Shown: positions 37,110-46,059, counted from the stretch's first letter. The stretch: 64,000 nt of DNA from Salinispora pacifica CNR114 (GCF_000514775.1 NZ_AZWO01000004.1:72089-136088); one strand, 5' to 3'. A program made the numbers and translations. Notes: generated by a model not told the origin, from the letters alone.

Positions 37110-37892
37110 TCAGTCGGCGAACGGGCCTCGGACTGTCACGCCCCCGTCAACGGCGACGCTTTGCCCGGTCACATAGGACGAAAGCGGTGAGGCCAGGTAG
37201 ACGGCAGCTGCGGCGGCGTCGTCAGGAGCGCCGAGTCGGCGCATCGGGATCTCGGGCACCTCGCCGGCAGGCTGCGTAGAATTTGCTACCGCCGTTGCGA
37301 TGGCACCGCAGGACACGATATTCATGCGGATACCATCGGCGGAGTACTCGGCAGCGACAGTCCTGGCGAGACTTACGAGGCCGGCCTTGGCGGCACCATA
37401 GCCAGCCTGCCTGGGTGCGGCCATTACCCCAGCGACCGAACCGACACTTACGATGGAACCGCCCTGCCCCTGGGCCAGGAAGGCACGGATCGCGGCGCGG
37501 ACCGCACGGACGGCATAGCCGAGGTTCATTTCGTACGCGAGGTCCCAGTCGTCGTCGCTCATCTCGTGTAGCCGCACCGCGGGCACGAAGGCGACCTGCC
37601 CGCCCACAACAGTCACGAGCGTGTCGAGCCGGCCAAACTCGGCGATCGTGGCAGCGACAAAGGTGTCCACAGTTGATCGAGACCGTACGTCGCCGATGAG
37701 GGGAAGAGCACGGGCGCCGGATCCGATCAACTCCTCAACGGCATCGTGCGAGCGCACATTGTCAATGTCAGCGACGGCGACGGCAGCGCCAGCCGAGGCG
37801 AACGCCCGCGAGATCGCCCGTCCGATTCCTTTGCCTCCGCCACCGATGATCAGCGCGCTCATGCCGTCGAGTGATTGAGCCAGGCTATGCAT
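37110..37892 (-). CDS. Short-chain dehydrogenase/reductase (SDR)
   Basis: The product (260 aa) is a classical SDR. It has a cofactor-binding GGGGKGIGRAISRAFASAG near 17-35, VAVADID for the adenine pocket, a catalytic Ser in SIVSVGSVAG, the YGAAK catalytic Tyr/Lys and the C-terminal YVTGQSVAVDGGV. The acidic end of strand 2 suggests NAD(H) preference. The ATG at 37892 starts just before the Rossmann strand. Its base composition (roughly 62% G+C by eye) is clearly lower than its neighbours, which hints at recent acquisition. It is separate from the riboflavin-like operon that ends at 38014. Substrate unknown. Confidence 0.9.
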   Translation of the reverse strand: MHSLAQSLDGMSALIIGGGGKGIGRAISRAFASAGAAVAVADIDNVRSHDAVEELIGSGARALPLIGDVRSRSTVDTFVAATIAEFGRLDTLVTVVGGQVAFVPAVRLHEMSDDDWDLAYEMNLGYAVRAVRAAIRAFLAQGQGGSIVSVGSVAGVMAAPRQAGYGAAKAGLVSLARTVAAEYSADGIRMNIVSCGAIATAVANSTQPAGEVPEIPMRRLGAPDDAAAAAVYLASPLSSYVTGQSVAVDGGVTVRGPFAD

Positions 37893-38013
37893 CGCCAGAT
37901 TCTTCCATGACCATGGGGGGTCCGCGCCCTGCCGCCCGCCGCCACCGCCCGCGCCCCGCCGCAGGCTACGGCGGGTCATCGCGGCGTGGGAGCATCCACG
38001 CCAGATGCTGCCG

Positions 38014-38703
38014 TCAGCCGGGACAGCGGTCGGTGAGGGCGTAACGAACCAACGCGACATCGCCGATCTGCCGCACCTCGGCGACCTGCGCCCGGCGGCC
38101 GGCGTGCCACGGGAATGAGCCGTCTCGCACAAAGCGGGGTGCTCGGCCGTCCCCGACGAAGAACGGGGCGACCACCAGATGTAGCTCGTCGGCGAGTCCG
38201 GTGGCGAGGAACTGGGTGTGCATGCTCGCGCCCCCCTCCACCAGCAACCGGCGAATCCCCCGGGCGGCCAGGTCGGCAAGCACCGATACCAGGTCAACCG
38301 GCTCCCCGGCGTCGACCACGGTGGCGAGCTCGCCCAGGCGCTCCCGGGCCTTCACCACCCCCGGGGTGGCACAGTAGATCAACCGTACGGTCGCGCCGGT
38401 GGTGAACACCCGAGCCCGCGGGTCAAGGTCGCCGCAGCCGGTGATGGTCACCCGGGCGGGTGAGGCAGCCCGGCCACGGGCAACCCGTGCGGCCCGCCGC
38501 GCCGCGGACCGCACCAGCAGCCGCGGATCGTCCCGCCGGATGGTGCCCGCACCAACAAGGATCGCGTCGCAGCCGGCCCGCACCTCGTCGATCCGGTCCA
38601 GATCGGCGTCGTTGGAGAGCACCAGCCGCTGACCGGTCGCGTCGTCGATGTAGCCGTCCAATGACGCGGCACAGCTGAGCAGGACGTACGGGCGCTCAGT
38701 CAT
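38014..38703 (-). CDS. Stand-alone RibD-type pyrimidine reductase
   Basis: The product (229 aa) has the RibD C-terminal/DHFR-like reductase fold: SCAASLDGYIDD, DAILVGAGTIRRDDPRL, RRLLVEGGASMHTQFLA and ELHLVVAPFFVGDGRAP. There is no deaminase domain, as in archaeal and fungal reductases that reduce 2,5-diamino-6-ribosylaminopyrimidinone phosphate before deamination. It overlaps the ribA gene by eight bases and ends the seven-gene operon. A plausible reaction is NADPH-dependent reduction of the GTP cyclohydrolase II product. That step is inferred from family and context. Confidence 0.85.
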   Translation of the reverse strand: MTERPYVLLSCAASLDGYIDDATGQRLVLSNDADLDRIDEVRAGCDAILVGAGTIRRDDPRLLVRSAARRAARVARGRAASPARVTITGCGDLDPRARVFTTGATVRLIYCATPGVVKARERLGELATVVDAGEPVDLVSVLADLAARGIRRLLVEGGASMHTQFLATGLADELHLVVAPFFVGDGRAPRFVRDGSFPWHAGRRAQVAEVRQIGDVALVRYALTDRCPG

Positions 38704-39340
38704 GAACGAAGGGTAGGTCGAGGGCGTGCTCGCCGCGAGTCGCCTTGATCGCCAGATAGTCGGCGTTGGTCGCGGAGAGGAAGACCCCGGTGGTCACCCG
38801 TTCGCTGACGGCGACACCGTGTCGGTTCAGCTGTGCGTACTTGTCCGGGTTGTTGCTGAGCAGCGCGATCCGGTCCACGCCGAGGGCGGTGAGCATCTGC
38901 GCGGCGACGGTGTAGTCCCGCTCGTCCGCCCGGTGGCCGAGGGCGATGTTCGCCTCGTACGTGTCCAACCCGGTGTCCTGCAACGCGTACGCCGCCAACT
39001 TCGCGTACAGGCCGACGCCCCGGCCCTCCTGGCGCAGGTAGAGCAGGTAGCCACCGCGGTCGGCGATCCGTTCGACCGCCTCGCGCAGCTGCGGGCCGCA
39101 GTCGCAGCGCTGGCTGCCGAAAACATCCCCGGTGAGGCACTCACTGTGCGGCCGCACCAGGGGCACCGAACGCTCGGTCGGCACAACCGCCGGGTCAGCC
39201 CGGTCACCGAGCCCAAAGGCCAGGTGCTCACGCCCGTCAACCAGACCAGCAAAGGAGTAGACCCGGGCCGTGGTGGCGTACCCGTCCGGGAATCGTAGCG
39301 GGACGACGACCTGGGTACGGATCGTGGCAATGGGATGCAT
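38696..39340 (-). CDS. ribA: GTP cyclohydrolase II
   Basis: The product (214 aa) is a stand-alone cyclohydrolase without a RibB domain. The zinc Cys are C68, C79 and C81 in ECLTGDVFGSQRCDCG, followed by LYLRQEGRGVGLYAKLAAYA. Y118, D139 and R141 align with the E. coli residues Tyr105, Asp126 and Arg128 that I recall as needed for full activity, so GTP opening with loss of formate and pyrophosphate is expected. It sits in a glycosyltransferase/methyltransferase operon rather than with other riboflavin genes, so it probably serves a specialised pathway. It overlaps the reductase gene. Confidence 0.93.
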   Translation of the reverse strand: MHPIATIRTQVVVPLRFPDGYATTARVYSFAGLVDGREHLAFGLGDRADPAVVPTERSVPLVRPHSECLTGDVFGSQRCDCGPQLREAVERIADRGGYLLYLRQEGRGVGLYAKLAAYALQDTGLDTYEANIALGHRADERDYTVAAQMLTALGVDRIALLSNNPDKYAQLNRHGVAVSERVTTGVFLSATNADYLAIKATRGEHALDLPFVHD

Positions 39341-39351
39341 CGGACTCCTCG

Positions 39352-40353
39352 TCAGCGGGTGCCAGCTGGCACGCGGACACGACGGGCCGCCAGGACAGCG
39401 GCACCGGGAAGACTGGCGACGAGCACCAGAGCTCCGTAAACGATGGCGGTAGCGACGCCCTCAGCGGCGGAGAGGCCGGCAGCGCCGAATGCCCATGCGG
39501 CCGCGCCCTCGCGGGGCCCGAAACCAGCTATGTTCGCCGGGATGCTCGTGGCGAGCAGGGCCAGTAGGGTCAATGGCACCAACAGCGACAGCGGCGCCGT
39601 GGAGCCGGCGGTTCGGGCGGCGAGCACAAAGGTCGCCAGGTGCCCCGCCACGGCCAGGGTCGAGGCGAGCAGTACCCCGAGCCAGGTGCGGCGGGCCAGG
39701 AGGCCGGCGCGGATGTCGGCGCCGGCGACACGGACCACCCGCGCCCACCGGGACTGACCGGCGGGACGCACCCACCCCAGGAGCGCTGCGCCGAGGCCGA
39801 CACCGGCCAGAGTAGCGGTCACCACCGGCAGGTACGGCCGGACCGGGGACGGGAACGCGGCCAGCACCACCACCGCGATCACCGCGAGGACCACCTGGCC
39901 GGCCGTCCGCTCCCAGAGGACGGCCCGGACACACCGGCCGAGGTCCCCCGCGGACCGCCCGTGGCGGACCGCCCGGTGTACGTCGCCCAGGATCCCGCCG
40001 GGCAGCGTCGCATTGAGAAAGACCGCCCGGTAGCAGTGGGCGATGGCGGTGCGCAGCGGCAGCCGGACCCCGAGTCCCCGGGCCACCAGACTCCAGCGCC
40101 ACGCACCGCAGACCGTGGTGACCCCACCGATCGCCACCGCCGTGGCCAACGCCGGGACGGTGATCAGGCGCAGCCCGGCAAGGAACGGGCCGGTGCCCAC
40201 CAGCCAGAGCAGCAGGGCCAGCAGGCCGAGGCCGCCCAGCGTACGGGCCCACGCCCAGCGCCGGCCGCTGGCTGCCGGTAGCAGGGCGCCGACCTCGCCA
40301 TCCGGCCCTGCCTCGCGGTCCGTCCTTGGGTGGGCACGCTCCACAACCGTCAC
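39352..40353 (-). CDS. Flippase-like membrane protein (lysylphosphatidylglycerol-synthase TM family)
   Basis: The product (333 aa) has about eight membrane helices. It matches the UPF0104/AglD/MprF-flippase-like family, with RWSLVARGLGVRLPLRTAIA, CYRAVFLNATLPGGILGDVH, LWERTAGQVVLAVIA and SIPANIAGFGPREGAAAWAF. Members are proposed to move or sense lipid-linked molecules. The GTG at 40353 overlaps the methyltransferase stop, so it is translationally coupled within the operon. Its presence suggests that the pathway product is membrane-attached or crosses the membrane; that is inference. Confidence 0.85.
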   Translation of the reverse strand: MTVVERAHPRTDREAGPDGEVGALLPAASGRRWAWARTLGGLGLLALLLWLVGTGPFLAGLRLITVPALATAVAIGGVTTVCGAWRWSLVARGLGVRLPLRTAIAHCYRAVFLNATLPGGILGDVHRAVRHGRSAGDLGRCVRAVLWERTAGQVVLAVIAVVVLAAFPSPVRPYLPVVTATLAGVGLGAALLGWVRPAGQSRWARVVRVAGADIRAGLLARRTWLGVLLASTLAVAGHLATFVLAARTAGSTAPLSLLVPLTLLALLATSIPANIAGFGPREGAAAWAFGAAGLSAAEGVATAIVYGALVLVASLPGAAVLAARRVRVPAGTR

Positions 40354-41198
40354 GAGTTCACCGTCGGTAGGGCCAACAGGTCCCGGTGGTCCACCAACAC
40401 GGAAAGCCGGCCAGCCGCAAGGTCGGCCCGGCGACGACGCACGTACCCGGCCAACGGGCCGGCCAGCTGGGGCCGCTGCTCCCGGGCTGCGTCGGTCCAG
40501 CCGCTGAACCACTCCCCCAACAGGCCCGCGTCGGCCGGGCCGAGCCGCCACGGGCTGGACCGCGAGGTGACCACAGCGCCCTGCCGGGCGAAGGCGGCGG
40601 CGGTGTCGGCCACCGCGTCCGGACCGAGTAACCGCCGTCCCCGAACAGTGCGGCGCTGGTGGTCGTCGAACGCGGAAGCGACCTCCACGTCGAGCGGGTC
40701 CGCGGGTTCGAGGCGGACGTGGCCGACCACCGAGAGCGTAAAGAGAGCCGGACGCCCGGCGCAGGCCGCCGCCACCCGTCCGACTTCCTCGGCGGTGAGC
40801 ATGTCCAGCAGCGCGGAGGCGGTGATCAGGTCGGCCTCGGCCAGCTCGGTGGCCGTGAGCCGGGTCAGGTCACCGCGACGGGTCTCGACGGTGACCGGGC
40901 TCCCGTCGGCGGCAGCCGGTGGTGGGTCGGCGGCGGCCCGGGCCAGCAGGCTGGCGTCCCCGTCGTGCAGAACCCAGTGTTGGGGCCCGGGTAGGCGAGG
41001 AGCGAGCCACCGGCCCATCGCGCCGGTGCCGCTGCCGAGGTCGTGAACGACGACCGGGCGGGTGCCGGTGAGCCGGGCCCGGATCTGGTCGGCGAGGTCA
41101 ACGACGCGGGCGACGGCGTCGGCCGGTTCCCGCCGGGTGAGCCAGTCCGCGAAGGCCGCCGGTAAGCCCAGCTCGAGGTCACCATCCTGCTCCGTCAT
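40350..41198 (-). CDS. Class I SAM-dependent methyltransferase
   Basis: The product (282 aa) has a motif I region VVVHDLGSGTGAMGRWLAPR near 48-67, an acidic ribose-binding end in WVLHDGDASLL, and motif RRGDLTRLTATELAEADLIT, which together identify a class I methyltransferase. The target atom is unknown. Within this operon it could methylate a sugar or the pyrimidine/pterin-like scaffold. The ATG at 41198 overlaps the glycosyltransferase stop. Confidence 0.88.
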   Translation of the reverse strand: MTEQDGDLELGLPAAFADWLTRREPADAVARVVDLADQIRARLTGTRPVVVHDLGSGTGAMGRWLAPRLPGPQHWVLHDGDASLLARAAADPPPAAADGSPVTVETRRGDLTRLTATELAEADLITASALLDMLTAEEVGRVAAACAGRPALFTLSVVGHVRLEPADPLDVEVASAFDDHQRRTVRGRRLLGPDAVADTAAAFARQGAVVTSRSSPWRLGPADAGLLGEWFSGWTDAAREQRPQLAGPLAGYVRRRRADLAAGRLSVLVDHRDLLALPTVNS

Positions 41199-42229
41199 CT
41201 CGCTCCCTCCAGCGCCGCCGCGAGCGATCTGGTGGTGGTGGTCCAGCAGGTGAGAGTCGCCCGGCGGGCGCGCGCGGCGCGGCGCAGCCGGTCCCGCAGG
41301 GCCGAGTCGACGAGCCAGCGGCGGAGCGCGCCGGCGAGAGCGGCCGGGTCATCTGGGGGCACCAGCATTCCGGGCACCGTCCCGTCCGGGGCGCGGCCGA
41401 GGGTGTCGGGCAGGCCACCGGCGGTGGTGGCCAGCACCGGTACACCGCGCGCCAGCGCCTCCGTCACCACCATCCCGTACGTCTCGACCCGGGAGGCCAG
41501 CACCAACAGGTCGGCGGTGGCGTACCCGGCGGCCAGGGCGACGCCGGTGCGGGGTCCGGCGAGGTGCACCCGCCGGGCGAGACCCAGGTCGTCGATCCGT
41601 CGCCGGAGCCGCTGGACGAAGCCCGGGTCCTGGGTGAGCGACCCGAGGCAGTCACAACGCCAGGCTAGCTCCCCGACGATGGCGAGGGCGTCAACCAGTG
41701 TGTCGTGTCCCTTGTGTGGGGTGAGGGCGGCGACGCAGAGCAGTTGCTCGCCCGCTGCCGAGCCGCGCCCGGCGGTGGCCCGATCAACCCCGGGCGCCGC
41801 CACATACACCCGCTCGGCGGGCAGCCGGTACCGGTGGAGCAGCCACTGGCGGGTCCAGGTACTGGTCGCCACGATCACCGCCGCGTGCCGTAGGGCCGCC
41901 CGCTCCGCCGCGTTGTCCAGCGGCAGGTGCACCAGCACCGCCAGGCGCAGCCGCCCGGCGTGCGGGGCCAGAAGCTCCGGTACCGCGCTGGCGACAAGCC
42001 CGTCGAACAGGACGAGTGAACCGGACGGCAGCGCGACGAGCACCCCGGCGAGGGCGAGGCGGTCCGCGCTCGCCGGGTACGGCCAGGCACCGGGCACCGG
42101 GTGCTCGCGGATCGACCAGCCGGCGGCTGCCAGCCCGTCGAGGACTCGCCGGTCGTACCGGTTGCCGCCACTCGGGTTGGCCGGATCGTCCACGTTGCCC
42201 GGTAGCACGACGTGCAGGGCGTGGGTCAC
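41195..42229 (-). CDS. Glycosyltransferase family 4
   Basis: The product (344 aa) is a GT-B retaining glycosyltransferase. The acceptor half begins [20 protein letters not shown]. The donor half has [40 protein letters not shown] and [20 protein letters not shown], with the EX7E-type acidic pair of GT4 enzymes. Donor and acceptor are unknown. Coupling by overlap to the PTPS-like and methyltransferase genes places glycosylation in the same pathway. Confidence 0.9.
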   Translation of the reverse strand: MTHALHVVLPGNVDDPANPSGGNRYDRRVLDGLAAAGWSIREHPVPGAWPYPASADRLALAGVLVALPSGSLVLFDGLVASAVPELLAPHAGRLRLAVLVHLPLDNAAERAALRHAAVIVATSTWTRQWLLHRYRLPAERVYVAAPGVDRATAGRGSAAGEQLLCVAALTPHKGHDTLVDALAIVGELAWRCDCLGSLTQDPGFVQRLRRRIDDLGLARRVHLAGPRTGVALAAGYATADLLVLASRVETYGMVVTEALARGVPVLATTAGGLPDTLGRAPDGTVPGMLVPPDDPAALAGALRRWLVDSALRDRLRRAARARRATLTCWTTTTRSLAAALEGAR

Positions 42230-42624
42230 AACGACCGTTCGTAGCTGGCCCAGGCGACGTGCGACTCGTGCAGAGTGACGCTGATGCCGCTCAGACCACC
42301 GGCGCCCGTGCCCAACTCCCCCGCCTGTACGCGCGCCGCGAGGCGGTCGGCGACGGTGCGAGCCAGTACCTCGGTGGTGGTGTTCACCCCGGCGAACTCC
42401 GGCTCGTCGTCCAGGTTGCGGTAGGTCAGCTCGGCGAGGACCGCGCGCAGTTGCGCGGTGGCCCGACCGATGTCGACCACGACCCCGTCGGTGTCCAGGT
42501 CACCGCGACGGAAGGTCGCGTCCACCACGAACGTCGCCCCGTGTAGTCGTTGGGCGGGACCGAACACCTCGCCCTGAAAGCTGTGGGCGATCATCATGTG
42601 GTCCCGGACGGTCACGCTGAACAC
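42226..42624 (-). CDS. PTPS/QueD-like protein lacking the catalytic residues
   Basis: The product (132 aa) has the tunnelling-fold layout of 6-pyruvoyl-tetrahydropterin synthases: MIAHSFQG (His14), [13 protein letters not shown], and the substrate-anchoring glutamates E85 (NTTTEVLA) and E120 (LHESHVAW). The catalytic Cys position four residues before His28 is Ala24, the second zinc His of the HGH motif is Ala30, and the Asp-His pair of the LDH motif is Thr67-Tyr68. A normal PTPS, QueD or sepiapterin-forming reaction is therefore unlikely. It may bind a pyrimidine or pterin or catalyse a different step. It lies between the dehydrogenase (4 bases) and the glycosyltransferase (overlap). Confidence 0.85.
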   Translation of the reverse strand: MFSVTVRDHMMIAHSFQGEVFGPAQRLHGATFVVDATFRRGDLDTDGVVVDIGRATAQLRAVLAELTYRNLDDEPEFAGVNTTTEVLARTVADRLAARVQAGELGTGAGGLSGISVTLHESHVAWASYERSL

Positions 42625-42628
42625 AGTG

Positions 42629-43609
42629 TCACTCTCCGTCGTAGGTGATGAGGTGGCAGAGGGCTGGCAACCGCCGGTCGGCGAGCCGGGGCAACAGGTC
42701 GGGCAGGTCCGCGAACCGGGACTCCCCGGTCAGCAGGGCGTCGAAGACCGGGTCGGCGAGGAGCTCCAGTGCCAGGGTGAGCCGGTCGGCATGGCTACGC
42801 CGACTCCGCCGGGCCGGGGCGACCCGTCCCACCTGGCTGCTGCGCAGGGTGAGCCGGCCGGTGTGAAACTGCGCACCGAGCGGCAGCGCCACCTCGCGGT
42901 CGCCGTACCAGCTCAGCTCCAGCACCGTACCCTCCGGCGCCACCAGTTCGAGGCAGCGACGCAGGCCGGCGGCGGTCGCGCTGGCGTGCACCACCAGGTC
43001 CCGTCCGGCCGCCGCGGCGGCCGGCGGGGCGAACCCGACGCCGAGCGCCCCGGCGAGCGCGGCCCGCGTCGGGTCCACATCGACGAGCTGCACCCGTACG
43101 CCAGGAAACCGGGCGAGTAGGGCCGCGACGGCCGCGCCGACCATCCCGGCACCGACCACGGTGACCCGGTCGCCGACCAGGGGTGGCTCGTCCCAGAGCG
43201 CATTCACCGCCGTCTCCACCGTGCCGGCGAGCACCGCCCGGGCCGCCGGTACCTGCTCGGGCACCACCACCACGGCCCGGGCCGGGACCACGTACGCCGT
43301 CTGGTGCGGGTGCAGGCAGAAGACGGTCCGTCCGCGCAGGTCGGTCGGACCCTCTTCGACCACGCCCACGCTCAGGTAGCCATACTTGACCGGGGCCGGG
43401 AAGTCACCCTCCTGGAACGGGGCGCGCATCGCCGCATGCTGTCCGCTCGGGACACCACCGGTGAACACCAGCGTCTCGGTGCCGCGGCTCACGCCGGAGT
43501 AGCGGGTCCGGACGAGCACCTCGTCGGCGTTCGGGGTGGGCAGCAGCACCGGGCGGATCTCGCCCCGCCCGGGCGTTGCCAGCCAGAAGGCGCGTGCGTG
43601 CCGGCTCAC
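42629..43609 (-). CDS. Medium-chain dehydrogenase/reductase, zinc-ADH fold without clear zinc ligands
   Basis: The product (326 aa) has the MDR fold, with a GroES-like first half ([20 protein letters not shown]) and a Rossmann half with [20 protein letters not shown] and [19 protein letters not shown]. The usual catalytic Cys of GHE-type alcohol dehydrogenases is replaced in SGVSRGTE, so a zinc-independent oxidoreductase resembling the BchC/sugar-dehydrogenase-like group is likely. The GTG at 43609 follows GAGGAG and heads the seven-gene operon. The promoter must lie in the 86-base gap shared with the divergent fusion gene. Confidence 0.85.
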   Translation of the reverse strand: MSRHARAFWLATPGRGEIRPVLLPTPNADEVLVRTRYSGVSRGTETLVFTGGVPSGQHAAMRAPFQEGDFPAPVKYGYLSVGVVEEGPTDLRGRTVFCLHPHQTAYVVPARAVVVVPEQVPAARAVLAGTVETAVNALWDEPPLVGDRVTVVGAGMVGAAVAALLARFPGVRVQLVDVDPTRAALAGALGVGFAPPAAAAAGRDLVVHASATAAGLRRCLELVAPEGTVLELSWYGDREVALPLGAQFHTGRLTLRSSQVGRVAPARRSRRSHADRLTLALELLADPVFDALLTGESRFADLPDLLPRLADRRLPALCHLITYDGE

Positions 43610-43695
43610 CGGTTGCTCCTCTCCGCGGCTCCGGCGAGCCGGAGCGATACGCATTCGTAGACCCTGTCAGAGTGGTCGATCATAAACAGGGAGGC

Positions 43696-46059
43696 ATGGT
43701 GGCCACGGTTCGAAACGGTCCGCTGATTGGGCTGTCCGTCCAGATTCTCCTGCTGACTGCGGTGGCCGGGACGGTGGGGCTCGGCGCCGCTGGTTGGTTC
43801 ACCGGCCTCGCGTACGGGCTGGTGCTGTGTCTGGCGCTCAGTCGCGGTCTGCACCAGGTGGCGAGGGGCCTCGGCCCGGCCGACCGGGTGACGCTGACCC
43901 GGGCGGTGCTCATCGGAGCGGTCTTCGCGCTGGTGGCCGACGAGCTCGCCGGCCGCCCGGTACCGGTCGGGCTCCTGACCGCTCTCGCCGCGGTGGCGCT
44001 GTCGCTGGACGCGGTCGATGGATACGTGGCCCGACGCACCGACACCGAGAGCGCATTCGGCGCCCGGTTCGACATGGAGATAGACAGCGTCCTGGTGGCC
44101 GTGCTCAGTCTGCACGTGGCACCCGTGGTGGGGCCCTGGGTGCTCATCCTCGGCGCGATGCGGTACGTGTTCCTCGTCGCCGGATGGGCCCTGCCCTGGC
44201 TGCGCGGGCCGCTGCCGCCGCGCTACTGGCGAAAGGTCGTCGCGGCGGCTCTCGGCGTGGTGTTGCTGGTGGTGACGTCCCGACTGCTGCCGAGCACGGT
44301 CGGCGGGCTGCTCGCCCTGGCGGTGTTGGTGCTGCAACTGGAGTCGTTTGGCCGGGACGTGGCCTGGCGGTGGCGGTACCGAGCCAGCACGCCGCCGGCC
44401 CCACTGGTGACGGCACCCACCGAGGCAGCGGGGCCGCGATGGCGTGCATGGTGGCGACGGGTACCCGCCACGCTGGCGGTGCTGCTGGTGTTGGCCGCCC
44501 TCACCGTGCCGCGGCAGCCCAGTCAGCTGGTACCGGCCGCGCTACTGCGGATCCCGCTGGAAGGTCTCGCGTTGGCGGCTGTCCTGCTCGCCGTACCCGC
44601 CTGGGTACGGCGGCCGATGGCCGCACTGACGGGGACGCTGCTCGGGCTGCTGGTGGTGGTCACGGCTGCCGACCTGGGCTTCCACAGCAGCCTCGACCGG
44701 CCGGTCGACCTGGCCCTGGACTGGCGCCTCCTCGACGAGGCGTTCACCTTCGTCAGCGCGTCGGTTGGCCGAACCGCCGCGATCGCCGCGTCCGTCGGCG
44801 CCGGCCTACTGGTGGCGGCGCTGCTGACGGCCACCACCTGGGCGGTCCTGCGGCTGAGTCGGCTGCTGACCGGGCATCCGGACAGCGCGCGGCGGGTACT
44901 CGCGGGCCTGGTGGCGCTCTGGCTGGTGGCCGCCGCCACCGGGGTACGGATCGTCCCGGCGCTTCCGGTGGCTGACGCGACCACAACGGACCTGGTCCGG
45001 GCGCACGCCGCGCAGGTGCAGGCACGCCTTCAGGACAGCGCGAGCTTCGCCGACCGGGTGAACATCGACCCGTACCGCCTGGTCCCCGACGATCAGCTGC
45101 TGACCGCGCTGGAGGGCAAGGATGTCCTGGTAGCCTTCGTGGAGAGCTATGGGCGGGACGTGGTGCAGGAGCCGGAGTTCGCCGCCGTCGAGGCGGTACT
45201 CGAAGAGGGCCAGCGGGAGCTCTCCGCCGCGGGCTTCGGTACCCGTAGCGCCTTCCTCACCTCGCCCACCGCCGGAGGGGGTAGCTGGCTGGCCCACGCG
45301 ACGCTGCTCTCCGGGCTCTGGATCGACAACAACCAGCGGCACCGGACGCTGCTGGCCAGCGATCGGACCCCCCTCGGTGCGGCGTTTCAGCGGGCCGGCT
45401 GGCGGACGGTGGGGGTGATGCCGGCGGTCAACCAGCCCTGGCCGGAGGGGGCCTTCTACGGCTACGAACGGTTCTACGACGAGTACAGCCTCGGCTACCG
45501 GGGACCCCGGTTCGGCTTCGCCCCGATGCCCGACCAATACACCCTCTCCGCCTTCCACCAGCGGGAACTGGCCGGGGCCGACCGGCGGCCGGTGATGGCC
45601 GAACTGGCCCTGGTCTCCAGCCACTCGCCCTGGACCCACCTCCCGAGGCTGGTCGGCTGGGACGCCCTCGGCGACGGTCGAGGGTTCCACGACGCCAGCG
45701 AACGCAGCTCCGCAACGCAGCCCCGTATCGGGTACCGCCGTTCCATCGAGTACGCCCTCGGCGCCCTCATCTCCTACCTGCAGCGGTACGGCGACGACGA
45801 CCTGGTGCTGATCGTGGTCGGTGACCACCAGCCGGCACCAGTGATCACCGGTCCGGACGCCAGCCGGGACGTACCCGTCCACCTCGTTGCCCGCGATCCG
45901 GCCGTGTTGGCGCAGATCGCCGGATGGGGCTGGCCGGACGGGCTGCGCCCGGTGCCGGATGCCCCGGTGTGGCGGATGGACGAGTTCCGGGACCGCTTCC
46001 TGACCGCCTTCTCCCCCACCCTCGCCCCGCCGCCCCCGGTGGCCGGCCCGCCGCGCTGA
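43696..46059 (+). CDS. Fusion of CDP-alcohol phosphotransferase, membrane domain and sulfatase/alkaline-phosphatase-fold domain
   Basis: The product is 787 aa. The first about 240 residues are a CDP-alcohol phosphatidyltransferase with the full motif D105-x2-D108-G-x2-A-R-x8-G122-x3-D126-x3-D130. A second group of helices spans about 255-440. The extracytoplasmic C-terminal part from about 475 has the sulfatase/LTA-synthase-like fold: DVLVAFVESYGRDVV, TAGGGSWLAHATLLSGLWID and VLIVVGDHQPAPVI. The chain could make a phospholipid and modify a lipid-linked headgroup outside the cell. The ATG is only one base after GGAGG, so the next codon (GTG, 43699) may be the real start. It is divergent from the ribA-PTPS operon. 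Confidence 0.88.
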   Translation: MVATVRNGPLIGLSVQILLLTAVAGTVGLGAAGWFTGLAYGLVLCLALSRGLHQVARGLGPADRVTLTRAVLIGAVFALVADELAGRPVPVGLLTALAAVALSLDAVDGYVARRTDTESAFGARFDMEIDSVLVAVLSLHVAPVVGPWVLILGAMRYVFLVAGWALPWLRGPLPPRYWRKVVAAALGVVLLVVTSRLLPSTVGGLLALAVLVLQLESFGRDVAWRWRYRASTPPAPLVTAPTEAAGPRWRAWWRRVPATLAVLLVLAALTVPRQPSQLVPAALLRIPLEGLALAAVLLAVPAWVRRPMAALTGTLLGLLVVVTAADLGFHSSLDRPVDLALDWRLLDEAFTFVSASVGRTAAIAASVGAGLLVAALLTATTWAVLRLSRLLTGHPDSARRVLAGLVALWLVAAATGVRIVPALPVADATTTDLVRAHAAQVQARLQDSASFADRVNIDPYRLVPDDQLLTALEGKDVLVAFVESYGRDVVQEPEFAAVEAVLEEGQRELSAAGFGTRSAFLTSPTAGGGSWLAHATLLSGLWIDNNQRHRTLLASDRTPLGAAFQRAGWRTVGVMPAVNQPWPEGAFYGYERFYDEYSLGYRGPRFGFAPMPDQYTLSAFHQRELAGADRRPVMAELALVSSHSPWTHLPRLVGWDALGDGRGFHDASERSSATQPRIGYRRSIEYALGALISYLQRYGDDDLVLIVVGDHQPAPVITGPDASRDVPVHLVARDPAVLAQIAGWGWPDGLRPVPDAPVWRMDEFRDRFLTAFSPTLAPPPPVAGPPR

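Noticed and set aside
36781..37176. 131-codon plus-strand ORF in the gap after the acyltransferase
   Set aside because: No ribosome binding site, basic low-complexity product, and it overlaps the SDR gene on the other strand.
43700..43725. GGTTCGAA-containing stretch as a possible tRNA T-arm
   Set aside because: No acceptor stem or anticodon arm can be drawn around it, and it lies in the coding start of the fusion gene.
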